Shown: positions 16,490 to 25,461, counted from the stretch's first letter. The stretch is 64,000 bases of DNA from Leisingera aquimarina DSM 24565 (GCF_000473165.1 NZ_KI421504.1:1454100-1518099), one strand, 5' to 3'. Numbers and translations are program-made. The notes: generated by a model not told the origin, from the letters alone.

Positions 16490-17812
16490 ATGAGTGCCCC
16501 GAAGAAGCTGTTTATCAAGACCTATGGCTGTCAGATGAATGTTTATGACAGCGAACGCATGGCCGAAGCGCTGGGCGGCGAGGGGTATGTCGAGACCAAA
16601 TCAGCAGATGACGCCGACATGATCCTGCTGAATACCTGCCACATCCGGGAAAAGGCGGCGGAAAAGGTTTATTCCGAGCTGGGCCGTTTCAAAGGGCTGA
16701 AGGCAGAGAAGCCGGACCTCAAGATCGGCGTGGCCGGTTGCGTCGCCCAGGCCGAGGGTGAAGAGATCATGCGCCGCCAGCCGCTGGTGGATCTGGTGGT
16801 CGGCCCGCAAAGCTATCACCGTCTGCCCGAAATGGAAGCCAAGACGCGGGACGGGGAGAAGGTGCTGGACACCGATTTCCCCGAGGAAGATAAGTTCGAG
16901 AAGCTCAAAAACCGCCCCAAGGCCAAGCGCGGCCCGACGGCGTTCCTGACCGTGCAGGAAGGCTGCGACAAATTCTGCGCCTTCTGCGTGGTGCCCTACA
17001 CCCGCGGCGCCGAGGTTTCGCGCCCCGCTGACCGCATCCTGACCGAAGCCCGCGATCTGGTGGAGCGCGGCGTGCGCGAAATCACCCTTCTGGGCCAGAA
17101 TGTGAATGCCTATCACGGCGCCGGTCCTAATGGCGACTTGACCCTGGCGCAGCTGATCTGGGAGCTGGACAAGGTCGACGGGCTGGAGCGTATCCGCTTC
17201 ACCACTTCGCATCCCAACGACATGAAGGATGACCTGATCGAGGCGCATGGCACTTGTGCCAAGCTGATGCCCTATCTGCATCTGCCGGTGCAGGCGGGAT
17301 CGGACAAGATCCTGAAGCGGATGAACCGCGCCCACACCGCCGAAAGCTATCTGCGCCTGATCGAGCGCATCCGCGCCGCGCGACCCGATATCCTGATTTC
17401 CGGCGACTTCATCGTTGGTTTCCCGGAAGAGACCGAGGAAGATTTCCAAGCCACCATGGATCTGGTGGAAGAGGTGAAATACGGCACCGCCTATTCCTTC
17501 AAATACTCGACCCGCCCCGGCACCCCGGCAGCCGAACGCGCCCAGGTCGACCCGGCCGCAGCCGACGGCCGGCTGCAGCGCCTTCAGGCCCTTCTGACCC
17601 GGCAGCAACGCGAGGTCCAGGACAGCATGGTTGGACGCGAAGTTGGCGTTCTGTTTGAAAAGCCTGGCCGCCGGCCGGGTCAGATGGTCGGCAAATCCGA
17701 CTACCTCCACGCTGTTCATGTCGCTGAATGCGACCGCGTGGCGGGTGACCTGGCCCGGGTGCGCATTATTTCCTCTGGTGCCAATTCCCTGGCAGGGGAA
17801 TTGATCGGCTAA
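16490..17812 (+). CDS. miaB: tRNA-2-methylthio-N6-dimethylallyladenosine synthase
   Basis: 440 residues. MiaB adds a methylthio group to i6A37 of tRNAs. The N-terminal UPF0004 domain begins [15 protein letters not shown] with its three cluster Cys. The radical-SAM motif CDKFCAFC has the CxxxCxxC spacing near residue 160. [27 protein letters not shown] and a C-terminal TRAM domain follow in the normal order. ATG 16490 is chosen because [13 protein letters not shown] matches the family start. It leads the conserved alphaproteobacterial group miaB–phoH–ybeY–corC–lnt–metK. Confidence 0.97.
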   Translation: MSAPKKLFIKTYGCQMNVYDSERMAEALGGEGYVETKSADDADMILLNTCHIREKAAEKVYSELGRFKGLKAEKPDLKIGVAGCVAQAEGEEIMRRQPLVDLVVGPQSYHRLPEMEAKTRDGEKVLDTDFPEEDKFEKLKNRPKAKRGPTAFLTVQEGCDKFCAFCVVPYTRGAEVSRPADRILTEARDLVERGVREITLLGQNVNAYHGAGPNGDLTLAQLIWELDKVDGLERIRFTTSHPNDMKDDLIEAHGTCAKLMPYLHLPVQAGSDKILKRMNRAHTAESYLRLIERIRAARPDILISGDFIVGFPEETEEDFQATMDLVEEVKYGTAYSFKYSTRPGTPAAERAQVDPAAADGRLQRLQALLTRQQREVQDSMVGREVGVLFEKPGRRPGQMVGKSDYLHAVHVAECDRVAGDLARVRIISSGANSLAGELIG

Positions 17813-17839
17813 AGCCCTCGCGACAGTGCGAATCTTCCC

Positions 17840-17866
17840 AACCGCTTCTCTCCGGGCGGTTCTATT
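17840..17866 (+). terminator. Weak terminator-like hairpin after miaB
   Basis: AACCGC (17840–17845) pairs with GCGGTT (17856–17861), followed by CTATTT. The stem is short and the T-run is interrupted, so termination may be partial. Confidence 0.35.
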
Positions 17867-18091
17867 TCCGTTTTTCCGGATTGCGCAGGTGAGTCCCGAT
17901 TGCATCGGTTCCGGCGACAATTTCTTTTGGGAGCTTTGAGTGTCCCGGGAAATGCGATTAATCTGCGCGGAATAACAATCAATCTAGCAGGTATACTGCA
18001 TCAATTTCAGGTAGTTTGACTCTTAAGGCCTGAGCGGTGGGCACGTAAGCGGCAAGCACGCTGGGGGAACTTAGGTGAAGGAAATCTGGTT

Positions 18092-18667
18092 GTGTTGACA
18101 CTCAATACTAACAAGGCGGTTGCGCTGGCCACCGCTGCTGCGGCCGCGCTCAGCATCGCTGCCGCGCCTGCCAGCGCGCAAACTCAGCGGACCATCAAAG
18201 GCGAACGCTATGTTCCCACCATCTGGGTTGACCCGGACGGCTGCGAGCATTGGGTGATGGATGACGGAGCCGAGGGCTTCATGACACCGCATGTCACACC
18301 GGACGGCAAGCCGGTCTGCCGCCGCGGCAACATTTGCGGCGTGATGCCGACAGACCAGTTTTTTGCCACCGACAAACATTACATCAATGCTGCAGGCCGC
18401 CAACGCCTGGGGGAGTTTTTCCAGCAGGCAAAATCCAATGGCGCCCGCGCCTTTATAATCGCCGGCCACACCGACAGCCGGGCCTCGGATGAATACAATA
18501 TCCGCCTGTCCGAGCGCCGCGCCGGCGCGGTGGCCCAGGTGGGCCGCTCGGTGGGTGCGCGGATCAACGACGTGCGCGCTTATGGTGAACGCGACCCGCG
18601 GGTGCCCAACACCAGCGCTGCAAATATGTCGCAGAACCGCCGCGTCGAAATCTACTGCCTGCGCTGA
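18092..18667 (+). CDS. OmpA-family periplasmic/outer-membrane protein
   Basis: 191 residues, GTG start with AAGGAA eight bases upstream. The signal peptide ends near ASAQ (about residue 30). A short Cys-containing module (IWVDPDGCEHWVMDDGAEGF…PDGKPVC, about 43–75) precedes an OmpA C-terminal peptidoglycan-binding domain (about 85–190) with AFIIAGHTDSRASDEYNIRLSERRA and NRRVEIYC. No beta-barrel is present. It probably anchors to peptidoglycan. The Cys module is repeated in the lipoprotein directly downstream, so the two probably arose by domain duplication and act together. Confidence 0.9.
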   Translation: MLTLNTNKAVALATAAAAALSIAAAPASAQTQRTIKGERYVPTIWVDPDGCEHWVMDDGAEGFMTPHVTPDGKPVCRRGNICGVMPTDQFFATDKHYINAAGRQRLGEFFQQAKSNGARAFIIAGHTDSRASDEYNIRLSERRAGAVAQVGRSVGARINDVRAYGERDPRVPNTSAANMSQNRRVEIYCLR

Positions 18668-18678
18668 GGAGAAAAACC

Positions 18679-18984
18679 ATGTTCATCCGCAAGACTGTTT
18701 TGCTCCTTGCAGCCGCTGCAACGGTTTCGGCCTGCTCGGAAACCTTTGACAAAACAACCGACCAGCACGTTGCTGACGGCAAATCACTGGACCTGTCGAA
18801 CCTGACAGCAGGTATCTGGGTCGATCCGCAGGGCTGCGAGCACTGGATCATCGATGATGGCCTGGAAGGCTATGCCGACCTGCGCCGCACCCCGGACGGC
18901 AAACCCGTTTGCAACAGCAACCTGCCGCGCAATGTCGCGACCGGTCCGTTCAAGGCGGGCTCGGATTTTGGCGACCCGCTGTAG
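18679..18984 (+). CDS. Small lipoprotein sharing the OmpA protein's N-terminal module
   Basis: 101 residues. The lipoprotein signal has lipobox VSAC (Cys19). The mature part carries IWVDPQGCEHWIIDDGLEGY…TPDGKPVC, which matches the module in the upstream OmpA protein nearly residue for residue. It follows that gene by 11 bases with an AGGAG site. It is probably outer-membrane anchored. Function unknown; the paired Cys may form a disulphide. Confidence 0.85.
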   Translation: MFIRKTVLLLAAAATVSACSETFDKTTDQHVADGKSLDLSNLTAGIWVDPQGCEHWIIDDGLEGYADLRRTPDGKPVCNSNLPRNVATGPFKAGSDFGDPL

Positions 18985-19010
18985 TACGCGCAGAATGACA
19001 CACAAGACAG

Positions 19011-19037
19011 CCGCCCTCCGGGGCGGTTCTTTTGTTT
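19011..19037 (+). terminator. Rho-independent terminator after the lipoprotein gene
   Basis: CCGCCC (19011–19016), loop TCCG, GGGCGG (19021–19026), then TTCTTTTGTTT. A compact GC stem with a T-rich tail separates the OmpA/lipoprotein pair from phoH. Confidence 0.75.
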
Positions 19038-19125
19038 CAATTGAGTGATTTTCCGCTGCTCATGCTTGCGCAAACGGAACAAGGGCGGCAAACTGAAAGG
19101 GCAACGCCAGATTGAGGAGATCAGC

Positions 19126-20136
19126 TTGGCCATCAGTGCCCTGAATGACGCGCAAGACCAGTCCGCAACCCATGAAGTGCTTCTGGAATTTCCCGACAAC
19201 CGATTGCTGATCGACCTGTGCGGCGAATATGACCGCAACCTGGCTGACATCGAACAGAAACTGGGCGTGCAGATCGTCCGCCGCGGCAACCAGTTGTCGG
19301 TGATGGGCGAGGCGACGGCGCGCGACCAGGCGGCAGGCGTGCTGACGGCGCTCTATGACCGGCTGGAAACCGGCCGCAGCGTCGAAACCGGCGATATCGA
19401 CCGCGAGCTGCGCATGGGTTCCGACAGTCAGGAGGCCGAACCGGACGGCCAATTGCAAATGTTCCGCGGCGGCCGAGTGGAAATCAAGACCCGCAAAAAG
19501 CTGGTGGAACCGCGCACCGAAGCGCAGAAGGCCTATGTGCATTCGCTGTTCGAAAATGAACTGGCATTCGGGATCGGCCCGGCAGGCACGGGCAAGACTT
19601 ATCTCGCCGTTGCGGTGGGCGTTTCCATGTTTATCACCGGTCATGTGGACCGTATCATCCTGTCCCGCCCGGCGGTGGAGGCGGGCGAAAAGCTCGGCTA
19701 CCTGCCTGGCGACATGAAGGACAAGGTCGATCCCTACATGCAGCCCTTGTACGACGCGCTGAACGACTTCCTGCCGGAGAAACAGGCGGCCAAGCTGATT
19801 GAGGAAAAGCGCATCGAGATCGCGCCGCTTGCTTTCATGCGCGGCCGCACGCTGTCCAACGCCTTTGTGGTGCTGGATGAGGCGCAGAACGCGACCACCA
19901 TGCAGATGAAAATGTTCCTGACCCGCCTGGGCGAAGGCTCGCGCATGGTGATCACTGGCGACCGCTCTCAGGTCGATCTGCCGCGCGGGGTGCAATCCGG
20001 CCTGGCAGACGCCGAACGCCTGCTGAAAACCATCCCCAAGATCAGCTTCAATTACTTCACTGCCCGCGATGTGGTGCGCCACCCCCTTGTGGCGGCGATC
20101 ATCGAAGCCTATGACGCGGATGCTGAACCGGCCTGA
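19126..20136 (+). CDS. phoH: PhoH-family P-loop ATPase
   Basis: 336 residues from a TTG at 19126, placed six bases after GAGGAG. An ATG-type frame from 19045 would overlap the terminator and add a non-homologous basic stretch. The N-terminal KH-like region is followed by the PhoH ATPase domain, with Walker A GPAGTGKTYLAV, SRPAVEAGEKLGYLPGD, and Walker B VVLDEAQNAT, plus TGDRSQVDLP. Cytosolic; linked to RNA metabolism through its constant neighbour ybeY. Members of this family are often about 320–350 residues. Confidence 0.93.
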   Translation: MAISALNDAQDQSATHEVLLEFPDNRLLIDLCGEYDRNLADIEQKLGVQIVRRGNQLSVMGEATARDQAAGVLTALYDRLETGRSVETGDIDRELRMGSDSQEAEPDGQLQMFRGGRVEIKTRKKLVEPRTEAQKAYVHSLFENELAFGIGPAGTGKTYLAVAVGVSMFITGHVDRIILSRPAVEAGEKLGYLPGDMKDKVDPYMQPLYDALNDFLPEKQAAKLIEEKRIEIAPLAFMRGRTLSNAFVVLDEAQNATTMQMKMFLTRLGEGSRMVITGDRSQVDLPRGVQSGLADAERLLKTIPKISFNYFTARDVVRHPLVAAIIEAYDADAEPA

Positions 20137-20160
20137 TGCGAAAGCTCTGCCCGGTTTCAT

Positions 20161-20205
20161 CTTTGTGAAAATACTCCGGGGGTGCGGGGGCTGGCCCCCG
20201 CATGT
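20161..20205. repeat. GC-rich intergenic palindrome (phoH–ybeY)
   Basis: A perfect 8-bp stem TGCGGGGG (20183–20190) / CCCCCGCA (20195–20202) with a CTGG loop follows GAAAATACTCCGGGGG. I recall similar 'AAAATACTCCGGGGGT' plus G/C hairpins from many Rhodobacteraceae intergenic regions, so this may be a dispersed element; no second copy is seen in this window. It runs into the ybeY start region. Confidence 0.5.
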
Positions 20206-20216
20206 GCAACGGCTCC

Positions 20217-20729
20217 ATGACGCTCGACATCACTATCGAAGACAGCCGCTGGCAAAAAGCCGGGCTTGAGGCACTGGCCGAACAGGCTGTCTCAGCGGTT
20301 CTGGCGCATTTTGCATTGGACCCGGAGGACTGCGAAATCTCGCTTCTGGCCTGTGATGATCCGCGCATTGCGGATCTCAACGCCGAATTCCGCGAAAAGG
20401 CCAAGCCGACAAACGTTTTGAGCTGGCCTGCCGAAGAACTGGCAGCGGAGGAAGACGGCGGCACCCCGGCGCGGCCCGAGGCCGATTTCACCGGCGAATA
20501 CCCGCTGGGTGACATTGCGATTTCTTATGACACTTGCGCCCGTGAAGCGGCGGATGCAGGCAAGCCGCTGGGCGATCACACCCGCCATTTGATCGTTCAC
20601 GGAATGTTGCATCTTTTCGGTTATGATCACATTCGTGACCGTGATGCCGCATTGATGGAAGGGATTGAGGTGCTGCTACTTGGCAAAATGGGTATCGCGA
20701 ACCCATATATGAGTGAGGACGCCCCTTAA
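20217..20729 (+). CDS. ybeY: rRNA maturation endoribonuclease YbeY
   Basis: 170 residues from ATG 20217 (MTLDITIED; an ATG at 20202 lies in the hairpin). The zinc-binding motif HGMLHLFGYDH gives three His ligands. PTNVLSWPA and the GDIAIS strand are typical. It is needed for 16S rRNA 3'-end processing and ribosome quality control. It sits between phoH and corC, the standard order. Confidence 0.96.
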   Translation: MTLDITIEDSRWQKAGLEALAEQAVSAVLAHFALDPEDCEISLLACDDPRIADLNAEFREKAKPTNVLSWPAEELAAEEDGGTPARPEADFTGEYPLGDIAISYDTCAREAADAGKPLGDHTRHLIVHGMLHLFGYDHIRDRDAALMEGIEVLLLGKMGIANPYMSEDAP

Positions 20730-20751
20730 GCGGGGCATTTGGATAGGATCG

Positions 20752-21651
20752 ATGGGCGACATAGAAGGCAGTTCTAACGCGGCGCAGGGCGCGCTGCAGA
20801 ACATCAATGGCACGGCAGCGGATGCGCCGGCCTCCGGGAAAACCGGTTTCTGGGCACGGCTCTTCGGGGCTTTCAGCGCGGCGCCGCAGTCTGAAGAAGA
20901 CAGTGGCAGCGCACAGCCCGCTGCCGGGACGGAACCGCGCGGCATGATGAACCTGCGCCGGCTGCGGGTTGAGGATGTTGCGATCCCGTCTGCAGAAATC
21001 GCTGCTGTGCCGGTTTCCATCGCCAAGGACGATCTTGTCGGCATTTTCCGCGAAAGCGGCTTTACCCGGATCCCGGTGTATGAGGGGACGCTGGACACGC
21101 CGCTGGGTTTTGTCCACCTCAAGGATTTCTCGCTGACCCACGGCTTCAACGGCGGCACCTCGGATTTCGAGCTGTCCCAAATGCTGCGCCCGCTGCTGTT
21201 TGTGCCGCCGTCGATGCCGATCGGCGTGCTGCTGACCAAAATGCAGGCCGAGCGCCGCCACATGGCGCTGGTGATCGACGAATACGGCGGTGTGGACGGG
21301 CTTGTCACCATCGAGGATCTGATCGAGCAGGTTGTCGGCGAGATCGAGGACGAGCATGATGCCGACGAGCTGCAGACCTGGTTTGAGGAAAAACCCGGAT
21401 GCTACATTGCGCTTGCCCGGACCCCGCTGCCGGAATTCGAGACCGAGATCGGCCAATCCCTGACCAGCCACGACGACGTGGACGAGGAGGAGATCGAGAC
21501 CTTGGGCGGACTTGTTTTCATGCTGTCGGGACGGGTGCCAGCCCGCGGCGAGGTGATTGAACACCCCGAAGGCGCCGAGTTTGAAGTGATGGATGCCGAC
21601 CCCCGCCGGATCAAGCGGCTGCGGGTGCGGCTGCCGGACGCCGCCGCATGA
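20752..21651 (+). CDS. corC: CBS-domain CorC/HlyC-type protein
   Basis: 299 residues from ATG 20752 behind TAGGA. Two CBS domains (about 65–185; GFTRIPVYEGTLDTPLGFVHLKDF and ERRHMALVIDEYGGVDGLVTIEDL) and a CorC/HlyC C-terminal domain (about 205–295). No membrane domain, so it is the soluble CorC class, associated with Mg/Co efflux or haemolysin-C-like annotation. Its stop overlaps lnt (ATGA at 21648). Confidence 0.92.
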   Translation: MGDIEGSSNAAQGALQNINGTAADAPASGKTGFWARLFGAFSAAPQSEEDSGSAQPAAGTEPRGMMNLRRLRVEDVAIPSAEIAAVPVSIAKDDLVGIFRESGFTRIPVYEGTLDTPLGFVHLKDFSLTHGFNGGTSDFELSQMLRPLLFVPPSMPIGVLLTKMQAERRHMALVIDEYGGVDGLVTIEDLIEQVVGEIEDEHDADELQTWFEEKPGCYIALARTPLPEFETEIGQSLTSHDDVDEEEIETLGGLVFMLSGRVPARGEVIEHPEGAEFEVMDADPRRIKRLRVRLPDAAA

Positions 21652-23147
21652 TAACAATCGGGCTGCGGCAGGCGGTGCGGCAGCTCCGGCCGGCCGGGGC
21701 TGGCCTGGCCTTTGGCGGCGGCGCGCTGGCGTCCCTGGCACTTGCCCCCTGGAGCTTTTGGTTCGGTCTGCCTGCTGCCTTGGGGGCCGCAGGCTGGCTG
21801 GTTCTGCAGGCCGCCACGGCGCGAACGGCAATGCTGGCCGGCTGGCTGTTCGGGCTGGGGTATTTTGCCTTTGGCCTGTCCTGGATTCTTGAACCCTTTC
21901 AGATCGATCCGGAACGCCATGCCTGGATGGCCCCGTTTGCGCTGGTGTTTCTGGCAGGCGGGCTTGCCTTGTTTTGGGGCGCTGCGTTTGGGCTGGCCGT
22001 CCGGTTCAGCGCCGGCGCCTGGAGGATCCCGATGCTGGTTGCTGCCTGGTCCCTGGCGGAATTTGGCCGCGCTTATCTGCTGACCGGCTTTCCCTGGGCG
22101 GCTTTCGGACAATTCTGGATTGATACGCCTGCCGCAAACCTGCTGCCCTGGATCGGGCCGCAAGGGCTGGCGCTGCTGACGCTTGCGGCCTTCCTGCCGC
22201 TGGCCTTGCTGCGGCGGACCCCGGCGGCAGCCTTGGTGCCATTGGGACTGGCGGCAGCCGCTGCCTTTGCAGCTCCCGCCCCGCCGCAGGCAAATCCAAC
22301 TGGCAAGATCGTGCGAATCGTCCAACCCAACGCACCGCAGGATTTGAAGTGGCATCCGGATCACCGCTGGGAATTTGTCCGCCGCGCTGTTGCTTTTTCT
22401 GCCGAAGCGCCGCGTCCGGATCTGATTGTCTGGCCGGAAACCGCGGTGCCGCAGCTGCTGAATTATGCGGATGACACCCTGCGGGTCATTTCCGAAAGCG
22501 CGGGCGGGGTTCCGGTGCTTGTGGGCATCCAGCGGGAAGAAGCGGGCGCCTATTACAATTCTGCGGTGCTGCTGGACATGGATGGCCAGCCCGCTGCCGT
22601 CTATGACAAAGCGCATCTGGTGCCGTTCGGGGAATTTGTGCCGTTTGGCGATGTCATGGCCCGTTTCGGGATCTATGGTTTTGCGTCGCGGGCAGGTGCG
22701 GGATATGCCGCCGGGCCTGGGCCCCAGGTCATGGACCTTCCTATTGGCCGCGCCTTGCCGCTGATCTGCTACGAGGCTGTTTTTCCACAGGATGTGAGTG
22801 CAGCAGAGACCCGGCCGGACATGTTGGTGCAGGTCACCAACGACGCCTGGTTCGGCACTCGCTCCGGCCCCTATCAGCATCTGGTGCAGGCCAGGATGCG
22901 GGCCATCGAACAAGGCCTGCCAATGATCCGGGCTGCTAATACCGGGGTTTCTGCAATGATCGGTGCGGACGGAACCCTGCTGGACAGCCTGCCGCTGGGC
23001 GAAACGGGTTTTATCGATGCGGCCCTGCCTGCGCCGTTGCCGCCGACCCTCTACAGCCGCACCGGGGATTGGCCGGTGTTCCTGCTGTGCCTAGTCGCTG
23101 CTGCCGCGGTATTCCTGCGCTCCCGCGCCCTTGTGCCGCGGTCATAG
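21648..23147 (+). CDS. lnt: Apolipoprotein N-acyltransferase
   Basis: 499 residues. Several N-terminal membrane helices are followed by a carbon-nitrogen hydrolase domain with the catalytic triad: Glu in WPETAVP, Lys in YDKAHLVPFGEF, Cys in ICYEAVFP. TNDAWFG and a final membrane helix complete the family pattern. It adds the third acyl chain to lipoproteins in the inner membrane. It is translationally coupled to corC. A small XRE-type gene found between lnt and metK in many relatives is absent here (recalled from related genomes). Confidence 0.95.
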   Translation: MITIGLRQAVRQLRPAGAGLAFGGGALASLALAPWSFWFGLPAALGAAGWLVLQAATARTAMLAGWLFGLGYFAFGLSWILEPFQIDPERHAWMAPFALVFLAGGLALFWGAAFGLAVRFSAGAWRIPMLVAAWSLAEFGRAYLLTGFPWAAFGQFWIDTPAANLLPWIGPQGLALLTLAAFLPLALLRRTPAAALVPLGLAAAAAFAAPAPPQANPTGKIVRIVQPNAPQDLKWHPDHRWEFVRRAVAFSAEAPRPDLIVWPETAVPQLLNYADDTLRVISESAGGVPVLVGIQREEAGAYYNSAVLLDMDGQPAAVYDKAHLVPFGEFVPFGDVMARFGIYGFASRAGAGYAAGPGPQVMDLPIGRALPLICYEAVFPQDVSAAETRPDMLVQVTNDAWFGTRSGPYQHLVQARMRAIEQGLPMIRAANTGVSAMIGADGTLLDSLPLGETGFIDAALPAPLPPTLYSRTGDWPVFLLCLVAAAAVFLRSRALVPRS

Positions 23148-23212
23148 CTGCTTAACTCTATTGGAATATAGATTGACCCGCGCGGACGAGCCGCGTACTG
23201 CGGCTTAATACC

Positions 23213-23258
23213 TGCCACAACGGCTTCCTGGCGTGGCAAGGATGGAACCAATGGAGCA
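23213..23258 (+). ncRNA. SAM/SAH riboswitch upstream of metK
   Basis: TGCCAC (23213–23218) pairs with GTGGCA (23233–23238) around loop AACGGCTTCCTGGC. A 3' TGGAGCA (23252–23258) can form the pseudoknot by pairing GGAG with CTTCC. These elements match the Rhodobacterales SAM/SAH riboswitch consensus I know (CACAACGGCUUCCUGGCGUG … UUGGAGCA). The GGAG is also the metK ribosome-binding site, seven bases or so before the ATG at 23265, so ligand binding should block translation. Confidence 0.85.
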
Positions 23259-23264
23259 CTTTTC

Positions 23265-24446
23265 ATGACCCGTATGAACTACACTTTCACTTCGGAATCT
23301 GTCTCCGAAGGCCACCCGGACAAGGTCTGCGACCGCATTTCAGATGCGGTGCTGGATGCTTTTCTGGCGGAAGAACCCGAAGCACGCGTGGCAGCTGAGA
23401 CTTTCGCCACCACCAACCGTGTTGTCATCGGGGGCGAAGTCGGCCTGTCCGATCAGGACAAGCTGCACGACTACATGGGCAAGATCGATGAGATCACCCG
23501 TGCCTGCATCAAGGACATCGGCTACGAGCAGGACAAGTTCCACCATGAAACCGTGGAAGTGACCAACCTGCTGCACGAACAGTCCGCCCATATCGCACAG
23601 GGCGTGGATGCGTCCGACGACAAGGACGAAGGCGCCGGCGATCAGGGCATCATGTTCGGTTTTGCCACCAATGAAACCGATGCGCTGATGCCTGCGCCGA
23701 TCCAGTATTCCCACGCGATCTTGCGCCGCTTGGCGGAAGTGCGCAAAAACGGCACTGAGCCTGCGCTGGGTCCGGATGCGAAATCGCAGCTGTCGGTGGT
23801 CTATGAAGGCGGCAAGCCGGTGGGCGTCAGCTCGCTGGTGCTGTCGACCCAGCACCTGGACGAAAGCCTGACCTCGGCCGACATCCGCGCCCTGGTTGAG
23901 CCCTACATCCGTGAAACCCTGCCCGAAGGCTGGCTGACTGATGCCACCGAATGGCACGTGAATCCGACCGGCAAGTTTGTGATCGGCGGCCCGGATGGCG
24001 ATGCAGGCCTTACCGGCCGTAAAATCATCGTGGACACCTATGGCGGTGCGGCCCCGCATGGCGGTGGTGCGTTTTCCGGCAAGGACCCGACCAAGGTGGA
24101 CCGCTCGGCAGCCTATGCCGCGCGCTATCTGGCCAAAAACGTGGTGGCCGCCGGTATGGCGGATAAATGCACCATTCAGCTGTCTTATGCCATCGGCGTG
24201 TCCAAGCCGCTGTCGATCTATGCAGACACACATGGCACCGGCGAAGTGGACGCTGCAGCGATTGAAAAGGCGATTGATCAGGTGATGGACCTGACCCCGC
24301 GCGGCATCCGTTCACATCTGGGCCTGAACAGGCCGATTTATCAGCGCACCGCTGCCTATGGCCATTTTGGACGCGACCCGGAAGCCGATGGCGGTTTTAG
24401 CTGGGAGCGCACAGATCTGGCCGAGGCGCTGAAGAACGCCGTCTGA
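23265..24446 (+). CDS. metK: S-adenosylmethionine synthetase
   Basis: 393 residues. Makes SAM from methionine and ATP. Signature motifs: [16 protein letters not shown] near the N-terminus, [15 protein letters not shown] around residue 125, and [19 protein letters not shown] around residue 265. The length is normal. It stands alone between the riboswitch and a strong terminator, so it is an independently regulated unit with SAM-level feedback at translation. Confidence 0.98.
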   Translation: MTRMNYTFTSESVSEGHPDKVCDRISDAVLDAFLAEEPEARVAAETFATTNRVVIGGEVGLSDQDKLHDYMGKIDEITRACIKDIGYEQDKFHHETVEVTNLLHEQSAHIAQGVDASDDKDEGAGDQGIMFGFATNETDALMPAPIQYSHAILRRLAEVRKNGTEPALGPDAKSQLSVVYEGGKPVGVSSLVLSTQHLDESLTSADIRALVEPYIRETLPEGWLTDATEWHVNPTGKFVIGGPDGDAGLTGRKIIVDTYGGAAPHGGGAFSGKDPTKVDRSAAYAARYLAKNVVAAGMADKCTIQLSYAIGVSKPLSIYADTHGTGEVDAAAIEKAIDQVMDLTPRGIRSHLGLNRPIYQRTAAYGHFGRDPEADGGFSWERTDLAEALKNAV

Positions 24447-24470
24447 AGCCGGATTGGTTGAGACAGGAGA

Positions 24471-24496
24471 GCGGGCCGAAGGGCCCGCTTTTTTTG
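24471..24496 (+). terminator. Rho-independent terminator of metK
   Basis: GCGGGCC (24471–24477), loop GAAG, GGCCCGC (24482–24488), then seven T residues. A classical strong terminator 25 bases after the metK stop. Confidence 0.92.
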
Positions 24497-24507
24497 TTCG
24501 AGCCGCT

Positions 24508-24582
24508 GCTCCCGCCCGTATCGGTGCATTCAGGGAATGCGCCTCTGCCGTTGGGCCGGGCGCCGCGCTGCAGCGCGGCGGA
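24508..24582. repeat. Dispersed intergenic repeat, copy 1
   Basis: GCTCCCGCCCG…, then CCGTTGGGCCGGGC and a GC palindrome (24561–24580). The same blocks in the same order recur at 60645–60713. Both copies follow a gene's 3' end. Confidence 0.55.
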
Positions 24583-24623
24583 CCGGTCAGCATTGCTGAC
24601 CGGATGTTTCGCACGCGAAACAT
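24561..24623. repeat. Three abutting palindromes between metK and a periplasmic protein gene
   Basis: Palindrome 1 (24561–24580, CGCCGCGCTG and its complement), palindrome 2 (24583–24603, 10-bp arms CCGGTCAGCA/TGCTGACCGG around one base) and palindrome 3 (24604–24623, ATGTTTCG-CACG-CGAAACAT) lie end to end. All arms are perfect. No gene overlaps them. Possible roles are a folded RNA, a protein-binding array or a mobile repeat. Confidence 0.6.
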
Positions 24624-24714
24624 TGGGACAGAAATTCTGACCTTTTGAGGCTGGAGTGCGCCGCCGGGCTGCGCCATAGTGCCGTGAAGGGTAACTTCAG
24701 CTGCCGGGACCGCG

Positions 24715-25371
24715 ATGCTGCGAGTGATGACTGTACTTTCCTGCCTGGCATTGGCGTCTGCCGTGGCCGCCAAAGAGGTGCTGCCGCAAAAGTTCAGCCT
24801 GCAAGGCAAAACGCTGATCTATGACACCGAAACAGAGGTGGAAGGGGAACCGTCAGAAATCACCGATGACGATGTCTTAGCGCTGCGGGATATCCTGAAT
24901 AAAAGCCCGGAAATCTCGGAGCTGCAACTCAACAGCATTGGTGGCAGCGTCTATGCCGGGGAAGAAATCGCCGGATTGGTGCTGGAATACGGGCTCGACA
25001 CTTTGGTTGATGGCACCTGTATCAGCGCCTGTGTCGATGTCTTTCTGGCCGGCGGCCGGCGGCGGATGACAATCGGGTCCAGCATCGGCTTCCATCAGCG
25101 CAACTGGCCTGCGGATGCGGTGCATAAATACTATCGCAGCGAACGCAAACGCCACCGCTGGGCAACACCGTATGATTTCGGTTCCTGGATATACGAGGAC
25201 ACTCAGCGCGAGGTTTATGACCATCTCAGCTATATGGTGGCGCGCGGCGTCGATCCCGGCTTTGCGATTGAGACGCTGCGCACGGACCCGGACGGCGAAT
25301 GGTATCCCAGCCGCTTGCGGCTGATTGCAGCGGGCGTTCTGCGGGAGGTCCGGGAGGGGCAAACCCGCTAG
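24715..25371 (+). CDS. Periplasmic ClpP/crotonase-fold protein (COG3904-like)
   Basis: 218 residues with a signal peptide (MLRVMTVLSCLALASAVAA). The middle ELQLNSIGGSVYAGEEIAGLV and GTCISACVDVFLAGGRRRM are the strand–turn–helix and the CxSAC nucleophile region of ClpP-like proteins; the Ser of CISAC aligns with the serine nucleophile. GSSIGFHQ supplies a candidate His. It may be a periplasmic serine hydrolase or a non-catalytic relative. Function unknown. Confidence 0.75.
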   Translation: MLRVMTVLSCLALASAVAAKEVLPQKFSLQGKTLIYDTETEVEGEPSEITDDDVLALRDILNKSPEISELQLNSIGGSVYAGEEIAGLVLEYGLDTLVDGTCISACVDVFLAGGRRRMTIGSSIGFHQRNWPADAVHKYYRSERKRHRWATPYDFGSWIYEDTQREVYDHLSYMVARGVDPGFAIETLRTDPDGEWYPSRLRLIAAGVLREVREGQTR

Positions 25372-25461
25372 CCGGCTTGACACAGGCTTGACCAGGAGGC
25401 CCGCTTGCGGCAGAGGAGCGTCCAGCCTTTCAAAATATGCCCTGAACAGGAGCCCAGACGC

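Noticed and set aside
23340-24233. A 297-codon open frame opposite metK
   Set aside because: It is a high-GC antisense frame inside a clearly identified gene and has no recognisable domain.
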